Part shown: positions 58,102 through 64,000 of the stretch, in pieces | How positions within the stretch are numbered: position 1 is the first letter of the stretch | Layout of the letters: every line of letters begins with the position of its first letter | Source of the DNA: Chthoniobacter flavus Ellin428 | GTDB lineage: Bacteria > Verrucomicrobiota > Verrucomicrobiia > Chthoniobacterales > Chthoniobacteraceae | Length of the DNA: 64,000 nucleotides | Assembly: GCF_000173075.1 (NCBI RefSeq) | Contig: NZ_ABVL01000009.1 | Span: 94,978 to 158,977 of the forward strand | Reading direction: 5' to 3' | The notes under the pieces: generated by a model | What the model saw: the letters and a program-made list of their open reading frames with translations, nothing else | What the model was told of the DNA's origin: nothing | Databases searched by the model: none | Position numbers and translations under genes: made by a program

Positions 58102-58374
58102 ATGCCATCCGTCCGCATCCCCACCCCACTCCGCAAGCTCACCAACGAGCTTGAGGTCGTCCAGGCCGCCGGTGCCAACATCGGCGAAGTCATCAACAGC
58201 CTCGACCAGGCCTTCCCGGGCTTAAAAGAGCGCATCGTCGACGACGCCGGCAACGTCCGCCGTTTCGTGAACATCTTCGTTAACGACGAGGACATCCGCT
58301 TCCTCGAGGAAAAAGCCACGCCGGTGAAAGAAGCCGACGAGATCAGCATTGTCCCGGCGATTGCCGGGGGCTAG
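58102..58374 (+). CDS. MoaD/ThiS-type sulfur carrier protein
   Basis: A 90-residue ubiquitin-fold protein: VRIPTPLRKLTNELEVVQAAG at the start, a central SLDQAFPGLKERIVDD, FVNIFVNDEDIRFLE and the end EISIVPAIAGG with the free C-terminal Gly-Gly needed for adenylation and thiocarboxylation. It resembles CysO/MoaD-type carriers (90 residues is their usual size). The ATG is preceded by the repeat array and not by a Shine-Dalgarno. As it sits between a threonine-synthase-like PLP enzyme and a NIL protein behind a SAM riboswitch, it may donate sulfur for amino-acid synthesis. No E1-like activator is in the window. Confidence 0.92.
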   Translation: MPSVRIPTPLRKLTNELEVVQAAGANIGEVINSLDQAFPGLKERIVDDAGNVRRFVNIFVNDEDIRFLEEKATPVKEADEISIVPAIAGG

Positions 58375-58393
58375 TCGCTTCCGCCGCACGACC

Positions 58394-58498
58394 AAGTTGA
58401 GAGTTGAGGGTTGAGAGTTGAGAGCCGCGCTCCCTTGCGCGCTGGCGTCCGACACAACCAGCGACGGCTCTCAACTCTCAACTAAAAACTCTCAACTT
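58394..58498. repeat. Heptanucleotide array with inverted arms (GAGTTGA)
   Basis: Left arm 58394-58421: AAGTTGA, GAGTTGA, GGGTTGA, GAGTTGA. Right arm 58471-58498: TCAACTC, TCAACTA, AAAACTC, TCAACTT. Inverted around a 49-nt spacer that can itself fold (GCGCGC and CTGG/CCAG pairs). It begins 19 nt after the moaD stop and ends 6 nt before the NIL start codon. Confidence 0.9.
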
Positions 58499-58504
58499 TC
58501 CTTT

Positions 58505-58750
58505 ATGAAAGAGACCCAACGCCTCTGGCTCATGTTTCCGACCAAGCTGGTCACCCGCCCCATTATTTGGGAGCTGGGCAAAGATTTTAACGTCGTCACG
58601 AACATTCGCCAGGCCAGTGTGACCGAGGAAATCGGTATCGTCTCGCTCTCGCTCGACGGCGAACGCGAAGACATCAAAAAAGCAATCGCCTGGCTGGAGA
58701 AAGAAGGCGTGAAAGTCGAGCCCGTCGAAATCAATACGATCGAAGGGTAG
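58505..58750 (+). CDS. NIL-domain protein
   Basis: An 81-residue protein: KETQRLWLMFPTKLVTRPIIWELGKDFNVVTNIRQASVTEEIGIVSLSLDGEREDIKKAIAWLEKEGVKVEPV in outline, the NIL fold found at the C-terminus of MetN methionine-transporter ATPases and as free proteins in sulfur-metabolism operons. It probably binds a methionine-related ligand or links to sulfur delivery. Third gene behind the SAM riboswitch. Start ATG 58505; the longer frame from 58418 translates the repeat array and is rejected. Confidence 0.9.
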   Translation: MKETQRLWLMFPTKLVTRPIIWELGKDFNVVTNIRQASVTEEIGIVSLSLDGEREDIKKAIAWLEKEGVKVEPVEINTIEG

Positions 58751-58791
58751 GCATTACCCACATCTTCATCCAAGCGCGGCTCCCTCCCCGG

Positions 58792-58985
58792 TGTCATTCT
58801 GAGCGGAGTGGAAGGAGTGTAACGACTGGAACGCAGTCGAAGAGCCCCGCCGCTTTACCAGCGATACTTGCTGGTTATTTGGTTGCGTTTACCCGCAGTC
58901 CCATAGGCGTCTCGCTGGTTGTTCGACGGGGTTCTTCGACTGCGCGCTCCCCCCACTGGCCCACGAGCGCTCCGCTCAGAATGAC
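58792..58985. repeat. Large dispersed inverted repeat (GTCATTCTGAGCGGAG type)
   Basis: GTCATTCTGAGCGGA at the left end pairs with TCCGCTCAGAATGAC at the right end (58971-58985). Further in, CGCAGTCGAAGAGCCCCG pairs with CGGGGTTCTTCGACTGCG. The right arm resembles 50856-50940, and the design matches 21503-21693. It fills the gap between the NIL gene and the convergent PBP gene, so it could also end both transcripts. Confidence 0.88.
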
Positions 58986-59025
58986 ATCGAGAAGAAGACG
59001 CTTCCTTTACCTGGCTCCTGGCACT

Positions 59026-61542
59026 CTAAAAATCCAGCGGCGGCAGCGGCGGGGGCTTGATCGTCGTATCCAGCACCGTTTGCTCGCGCATCGGTTGCAC
59101 AGGCTCGGCGCGGCGCACTTCCATTTGTTCCGGACCGGTTCCGTTGTCCGGTGCGGGCGTGACGATGGCGCTGCTGTTCACCGGCGCGGTCTGGCCTTCC
59201 AGGCTGCTCATCGCCTTCGCGTTGTTCACCGACTGTATGGAATTGTACGGGTCGACGCCGATCACCGTCGGCTGCTTCATCGCCACGATCGGTACCGCGG
59301 ATACGTCGACGGCCAGCGCGGCGCGCGGCCATTCTTCGCCGGGGATGACTTTGACAAAACTCCGGTTCGCACCGCCGTTGTGCACCTCGCAGCCGACCTT
59401 CGGCGCCTGGTCTTCGGTCGAGATCTCAAAGAACGTTGTGCGCTTCTGCACCTTTTCCCCGGTCTCCTTGTTCTCCACCGTTTCAAAGCATTTGTCCGTC
59501 GCCAGCTGACCAGACACCGAGCAGAGCTCCACTTTGATGATCCCCTTCGGCTGCGGGATCTCCTTCGGACGATAGTTCGCGAAGGTCGATTTCATCACCT
59601 CGGCCCAAATCGGTAGCGCGATCTCGTTGCTGAACGCTCCGCGATAAATCGTCGACGGCTTGTCGAAGCCTGCCCACACGCCACAGGTCACCGCACTGGA
59701 GTAGCCGAGGAACCAGGCATCGGTGAAATTGTAAGCCGTCCCGGTCTTGCCCCCGAGCGGGAATTTTTTCAAGCCAAGCTCGGTGTACGCCTTGTCCGCC
59801 GTGCCGCGCTCGAGCACGTCCGAGAGGCAGGTGTGAATCTCATACGCCGTCGTGTCTTTCATCACGCGGACTTTGCTGGGCTTCGCCTCGAAGACCACAT
59901 TGCCGGCCTGGTCTTCGATCTTCTGGATGATGAAGGCCTTGTCCGGGCGCGTGCCGCCATCGGGGAAGGCGGTATTGGCCAGCGTCATCTCCATGAGCGT
60001 GACTTCGCTGCTGCCGAGGAACGTCGCCGGGAAAGGTCGCAATGGACTTTCGATGCCCGCAGCCTTGGCCAATGGGATGACGTGATCGAGTCCGGTCATC
60101 ATGCCGAGGCGCACGGTGGCCGCGTTCTTGGATTTTACCAGTGCTTCGCGCGCGGAAATGGAGCCTTCGTATTTGTTGTCCACGCGCTCCGGCCCCCATT
60201 CACCGAGAATGCCGGTCACGCCGCCGATCATCACCTGGCGATTATCGATCACCGTATCCTGCACGATCGTTCCCGGCCCGAAGCCGCGCTCGAAAGCCGC
60301 CGCATAGACGAACGGCTTGAAGGCCGTGCCCGCAGGGCGGCGCGCCGCGAGGGCGCGGTTGTAGGAGCTGTGGCCGAAATCGCGTCCGCCGACCAAAGTG
60401 AGGATGCCGCCGGTGGCGTTATCGAGGACGACGATGGAGCCCTGCAAATACGCGGGCGGAGGCAGGGTGTTGCCTTCCACTTCGTTACTCGCCATCCGCT
60501 GGTGGGCGCGGAAGTCGATGTCGTATTTGCCAAAGCGCTGATGATCGTAGCCCTCGTGGCGCTCGACCACATCGAGTTGTTCCTTCAGCGCCTTCTCCGC
60601 TTTGCGCTGCAAGTCACCATCGATCGTGGTGTAAATGCGATAGCCGTCGCTGATCGCGGCATCGCGTCCGAATTGCCCGATGACCTGCTGCGCAACGAGG
60701 TCCATGGGGTAGGACTCCTGGTGGATCGACCGGCGATTTTTCACCACCAAATCCTGGGAGATCGTCGCGTCGTATTCCTCGCGACTGATCTGCTGCAACT
60801 CCAGCATGCGCCCCAGCACGAAATTGCGCTGTTCCATGCACGCCTTGTGGTTGCGCCACGGCGAGAGGCGATTCGGGCTCTTGAGGAGACCCGCGAGCAT
60901 CGCCGCTTCGGAGAGATTCACGTCCTTGGCGTGCTTGCCAAAATAACCGCGCGCCGCCGATTCCGCACCGTAGAAGCCATCGCCGAAAAAGACGCGGTTC
61001 AGGTAGAGCTCGAGAATTTTCGGCTTCGAGAAACGCCGCTCGATTTCCTGCGCGACGAAAATTTCCAGCAGCTTGCGCTTGTAGCTGCGATCTTCGCTCG
61101 GCAGTTCGATGGGGAAGGAATTGCGCGCGAGTTGTTGGGTAAGCGTGCTGGCGCCCTGGCGGGTGCGACCGGCCTGATAGTTACGCACCGCCGCGCGCAC
61201 AATGCCGTAATAGTCGACACCATTGTGCTGATAATATCGGATGTCTTCCGCCGCGACCACCGACTTGTACAACCACGGTGACAATTGATCCGCGGCCACT
61301 TGGTCGCGATTCTGGATAAAGATGCGGCCGAGCACCTGACCATTGCGGTCGAAGATGATGCTCGCGGACTCCATGTCCTCGAGCTTCTTGTAATCAAACG
61401 CCGCCGCGCGCTTCTGCCACTGGTCCCGTTCGATCGCTACAAAGATCCCCCCCACCACGATGAGCGCGGCGAGAAGAGTAAACACCGAGAGGAACCAGGT
61501 GCGGCGATAAAATGGAGGTTTATAACGGGGCAAATCCCACAT
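59026..61542 (-). CDS. Class A penicillin-binding protein (PBP1A-type)
   Basis: An 838-residue bifunctional peptidoglycan synthase. Membrane anchor at about 15-36. The GT51 domain has AAEDIRYYQHNGVD (catalytic Glu99), GASTLTQQLARN and KILELYLNRVFFG. The transpeptidase domain has SKN (about residue 469) and GGKTGT (about 595), but the first motif reads AGTAFKPFVY, with Thr406 where the acyl-accepting Ser of SxxK should be (codon ACG). TxxK keeps the Lys and the rest of the pocket. The C-terminus is a Pro-rich tail. Either an adapted nucleophile or a transpeptidase-dead enzyme working as a glycosyltransferase. Confidence 0.93.
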   Translation of the reverse strand: MWDLPRYKPPFYRRTWFLSVFTLLAALIVVGGIFVAIERDQWQKRAAAFDYKKLEDMESASIIFDRNGQVLGRIFIQNRDQVAADQLSPWLYKSVVAAEDIRYYQHNGVDYYGIVRAAVRNYQAGRTRQGASTLTQQLARNSFPIELPSEDRSYKRKLLEIFVAQEIERRFSKPKILELYLNRVFFGDGFYGAESAARGYFGKHAKDVNLSEAAMLAGLLKSPNRLSPWRNHKACMEQRNFVLGRMLELQQISREEYDATISQDLVVKNRRSIHQESYPMDLVAQQVIGQFGRDAAISDGYRIYTTIDGDLQRKAEKALKEQLDVVERHEGYDHQRFGKYDIDFRAHQRMASNEVEGNTLPPPAYLQGSIVVLDNATGGILTLVGGRDFGHSSYNRALAARRPAGTAFKPFVYAAAFERGFGPGTIVQDTVIDNRQVMIGGVTGILGEWGPERVDNKYEGSISAREALVKSKNAATVRLGMMTGLDHVIPLAKAAGIESPLRPFPATFLGSSEVTLMEMTLANTAFPDGGTRPDKAFIIQKIEDQAGNVVFEAKPSKVRVMKDTTAYEIHTCLSDVLERGTADKAYTELGLKKFPLGGKTGTAYNFTDAWFLGYSSAVTCGVWAGFDKPSTIYRGAFSNEIALPIWAEVMKSTFANYRPKEIPQPKGIIKVELCSVSGQLATDKCFETVENKETGEKVQKRTTFFEISTEDQAPKVGCEVHNGGANRSFVKVIPGEEWPRAALAVDVSAVPIVAMKQPTVIGVDPYNSIQSVNNAKAMSSLEGQTAPVNSSAIVTPAPDNGTGPEQMEVRRAEPVQPMREQTVLDTTIKPPPLPPLDF

Positions 61543-61665
61543 GGGCTGACGGGCGGCGCCGAAGGCGGCGCACTAAGTCACACGAAACCAAGGTGCGCGC
61601 AATGCGCAAATTACTTTCCGCGGCCGCCCCGTCCTTTCAGAGTGCGTCGGGTAATTCGCTAACAC

Positions 61666-62805
61666 ATGCCTGATAAAGAAAATACTGCCAAAAACGCCCT
61701 GCGTGCGGAAATCCAGCAGCGCGGACCGATCCCCTTTCGGGACTACATGGCGCGCGTACTTTATGATCCGGATTATGGTTATTATGGTGCGAGCAAAGCG
61801 CAGGTCGGGCGCGCCGGAGATTTCTTCACGAATGTGAGCGTCGGGCCGCTCTTCGGGCGCTTGCTAGCCCGGCAATTCGCGGAAATGTGGCGGCGACTGG
61901 GCGAACCGGCGGATTTTGCGATCGTCGAGCAGGGCGCGAATAGCGGCGATTTCGCGGGCGACGTGCTCAGTGCGCTGCGTGAATTTGATGCAGCCTGTTA
62001 TGCAGCGACGTCGCTTTGGCTGGTCGAACCGCTGGCCAAATTGCGATTGGCGCAAACGGAGCGCCTGCGCGATTTCGGATCGTCCAAGATCCGCTGGGTC
62101 GACTCGCCCACTGCCCTGCCCTCTTTCCAAGGGGTGCATTTCTCGAACGAATTGCTCGATGCTTTTCCCGTGCATCGGGTTTGCCGACGCGGTGATCGTT
62201 GGATGGAACGCTCTGTCGATTTCCAGGAAGGGCGGTTTGTCTTCGTCGATGCGGAGATCGCCTCACCGGAATTGAACGCCCACCTCGGGCATCTGCCGCC
62301 TGTCCCGGAAGGCTACGAAACAGAGGTGAACCTCGCCATCGCGCCCTGGCTGGCGGAAGTCGCCTCCAAACTCAGCGCCGGCTTCGTCCTGGCGATCGAC
62401 TACGGTTACCCGCGCGGCGACTACTACCGTCCTGAGCGAAGCAGCGGGACGCTCTCCGCCTACGCCGCGCATCGGCGTGAACCTGACCCACTGCAACGTC
62501 CGGGCGAGATCGACCTCACAGCGCACGTCGATTTCACAATCCTGGCCGAAACCGCTCCGCTACTCGGCCTACAACTCGCCGGATTCACCGACCAACACCA
62601 TTTCATGGTCGGCCTGAGCCGCCTGCATTTCTCCGATGACTACGCGATGACCACCGCCGGCCAACAGGAGCTACGCGCCTTCAGGACCCTCATGCACCCC
62701 ACGCTCATGGGGCAGAGTTTCCACGCCATCTGCCTCGCCAAAGGCGTAACCAACACCGCGCTCAGCGGCTTCCAATTCGGCGGCAACGCGCGGGAGAAAC
62801 TGTAA
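61666..62805 (+). CDS. MidA/NDUFAF7-type SAM-dependent methyltransferase
   Basis: A 379-residue protein of the DUF185/MidA family; its mitochondrial member dimethylates an arginine of a complex I subunit. Motifs: RDYMARVLYDPDYGYYG and VGRAGDFFTNVSVGPLFGRLLA at the N-terminus, IVEQGANSGDFAGDVL (SAM site, usually EhGpG-like; here EQGANSG), FSNELLDAFPVHR, LAIDYGYPRGDYYRPER and GEIDLTAHVDFT. Its bacterial role is not settled. Start ATG 61666; divergent from the PBP gene with 123 nt between starts. Confidence 0.92.
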   Translation: MPDKENTAKNALRAEIQQRGPIPFRDYMARVLYDPDYGYYGASKAQVGRAGDFFTNVSVGPLFGRLLARQFAEMWRRLGEPADFAIVEQGANSGDFAGDVLSALREFDAACYAATSLWLVEPLAKLRLAQTERLRDFGSSKIRWVDSPTALPSFQGVHFSNELLDAFPVHRVCRRGDRWMERSVDFQEGRFVFVDAEIASPELNAHLGHLPPVPEGYETEVNLAIAPWLAEVASKLSAGFVLAIDYGYPRGDYYRPERSSGTLSAYAAHRREPDPLQRPGEIDLTAHVDFTILAETAPLLGLQLAGFTDQHHFMVGLSRLHFSDDYAMTTAGQQELRAFRTLMHPTLMGQSFHAICLAKGVTNTALSGFQFGGNAREKL

Positions 62806-62813
62806 CGGAGGGC

Positions 62814-63983
62814 TTACTTCAGCAAACCCCGCAATTGCTCACACAGCGCGCTGATCTGTTTCGGCGTGTGTTTCGCGGAAATGGTCACCCGCAACCGCGC
62901 GGCATCGCGAGCCACCGTGGGATAGCGAATCGCCGGGACGAAAAAGCCCTTTTCGGCCAACATCTGCGAGCTCTCGATGGCCTTTTCGGAACTGCCGAGG
63001 ATGATGGGAATGATCGCGCTTTGAAGCTTCTTGTCCCCCGTGAAAAGCATCGGCATTTCCGAGGCAAAATGCGCCAGATTGCGCCGCAGGACCTGTCGCC
63101 GATTTTCCCCCGCGGGCGTCAGCATGAACTCCACCGCGGCGAGCGCGGCCGCCGCCATCGCCGGCGGCGGAGCGGTTGAAAAGATAAAGCTGCGCGCGCG
63201 ATTGATCAGCAGATCGATCAGACGCCGCGAACCGCACACATATCCCCCGCTCACCCCGAGCGCTTTGCTCAAGGTGCCCATCTGGATTTCCACTTCGCCA
63301 GCCACGCCGAGTTGATCCGCCAGCCCGCGGCCATTGAGACCGATCACGCCCACCGCGTGGGCCTCGTCCAACATGAGCATCGCCCCGTAGCGGCGTTTGA
63401 TATCCACGATCTCCGGCAGCACCGCCCAGTCGCCATCCATGCTGAAGACGGATTCCGTCACCACCAGCACGCGCGCCTCGGGATAATTCTCGTGCGCCCA
63501 TTGCAGATGACTCTCCAGCTTGCCCAAATGATTGTGCGGATACACCCGGACATGCGCCCCACTCATCCGCGCCCCATCGATGAGGCTGGCGTGGCAAAGC
63601 TTGTCGAGAATGACGACGTCATCCTTGTGCATCAGCGCTCCGATCGTCCCCACGGCGGTCGCATATCCGCTCGAAAAGACCAGCGCCGCCTCGGTGCGTT
63701 TGAAATCCGCCAACCGCTCCTCCAACCGCATATGCGGGGAAAGCGTCCCGCAAATCAATCGCGACGCACCGGCTCCCACACCGTATTCATCGATCGCCTG
63801 CTTCGCCGCATTGCGCAGCACCGGCTCCGTCGCCAGCCCGAGGTAATCGTTCGAGGAAAAATTGAGCAGCTTCCTTCCGGCAAGTTCCAGCGTAGGTTGC
63901 TGCGGCGAATCCACTTCGCGCAATTGCCGCAGCAACGCGTTGGCCCGCAGCTCGGCGAGTTCGGAATCGATGCTTTGGGCCAT
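62814..63983 (-). CDS. bioF: 8-amino-7-oxononanoate synthase / KBL-type alpha-oxoamine synthase
   Basis: PLP enzyme condensing an acyl-CoA with an amino acid. The 389-residue protein has NFSSNDYLGLA, the DEAHAVGVIG strand (residues 206-215) and MGTLSKALGVSGGY with PLP Lys240, plus HASLIDGARMSGA. Length and motifs match BioF (pimeloyl-CoA plus alanine, biotin synthesis), but the closely related 2-amino-3-ketobutyrate CoA ligase and serine palmitoyltransferase-type enzymes cannot be excluded without other biotin genes nearby. It ends 8 nt from the stop of the convergent methyltransferase gene. Confidence 0.85.
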   Translation of the reverse strand: MAQSIDSELAELRANALLRQLREVDSPQQPTLELAGRKLLNFSSNDYLGLATEPVLRNAAKQAIDEYGVGAGASRLICGTLSPHMRLEERLADFKRTEAALVFSSGYATAVGTIGALMHKDDVVILDKLCHASLIDGARMSGAHVRVYPHNHLGKLESHLQWAHENYPEARVLVVTESVFSMDGDWAVLPEIVDIKRRYGAMLMLDEAHAVGVIGLNGRGLADQLGVAGEVEIQMGTLSKALGVSGGYVCGSRRLIDLLINRARSFIFSTAPPPAMAAAALAAVEFMLTPAGENRRQVLRRNLAHFASEMPMLFTGDKKLQSAIIPIILGSSEKAIESSQMLAEKGFFVPAIRYPTVARDAARLRVTISAKHTPKQISALCEQLRGLLK

Positions 63984-64000
63984 TGGGGAAGAAGTGCTTA

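Noticed and set aside
58418-58504. N-terminal extension of the NIL protein
   Set aside because: The extra codons translate the spacer and right arm of the repeat array; the NIL homology begins at the ATG 58505.
59833-61281. 482-residue plus-strand open frame
   Set aside because: Antisense to the PBP gene; composition typical of an antisense frame.

Overview
The window looks like a chromosomal segment of a GC-rich Gram-negative bacterium of the Verrucomicrobiota (PVC group). This is an inference from gene content. There are Tat-exported Gfo/Idh/MocA oxidoreductases, large secreted beta-helix and glycoside-hydrolase proteins, a redoxin-cytochrome-copper monooxygenase fusion, a thioester-less alpha-2-macroglobulin, an orphan prepilin, a pair of adjacent MutS-like ATPases, and LPS precursor genes (kdsB, gmhB). 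Many leaders show no clear Shine-Dalgarno sequence. No 16S or ribosomal protein gene is present to fix the taxonomy.

Layout. 1-305 is the 5' part of a group II intron on the minus strand, abutting a palindromic repeat downstream of an RluA-type pseudouridine synthase. 1427-2110 is a REP-associated tyrosine transposase between two 64-base inverted palindromic elements, with a third partial copy at 4787. 2134-4754 holds a secreted jelly-roll protein and the redoxin/cytochrome/monooxygenase fusion. 4967-9776 is an accessory island: an AAA-TOPRIM-like ATPase of lower GC, a remnant of the thiC 3' end, a UPF0158 protein, a broken nucleotidyltransferase with its small partner, and a DUF433/DUF5615 toxin-antitoxin pair. 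9796-12096 is thiC under a TPP riboswitch with its own terminator. 13647-16596 is a gmhB-kdsB-pyrG operon (CTP supply and CMP-KDO for LPS). 16691-47000 is mostly exported carbohydrate-related proteins, a 2,206-residue alpha-2-macroglobulin, a GT39-like membrane enzyme, a methyltransferase/OmpA pair, and two esterase paralogues, one frameshifted. 47054-53000 holds a DUF3500 protein, an orphan prepilin, a GT4 glycosyltransferase, an L,D-transpeptidase and RecQ. 53025-56131 is the MutS-like pair. 56443-58750 is a SAM-I riboswitch operon: threonine-synthase-like PLP enzyme, MoaD/ThiS-type sulfur carrier and NIL-domain protein. The end carries a class A PBP with Thr in place of the usual catalytic Ser, a MidA-type methyltransferase and a BioF-type enzyme.

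Two signals are not explained by the genes. First, at least ten short tandem arrays with strict 7-nt (also 6- and 9-nt) periodicity sit in 5' leaders, often as two inverted arms around a spacer; another lies in an intergenic stretch, and two have invaded thiC in frame. Each locus has its own unit sequence, so it is the architecture that recurs. Second, several palindromes with 6-8 bp stems and 3-nt loops are scattered between genes, two of them built into the elements flanking the REP transposase. The SAM-riboswitch thrC-moaD-NIL operon is the best candidate for an under-described pathway: sulfur-carrier-dependent homocysteine synthesis.

Five coding frames (thrC, the esterase twice, the nucleotidyltransferase twice) are each broken by a net +1 shift. 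Because thrC should be important, assembly indels are as likely as real decay.
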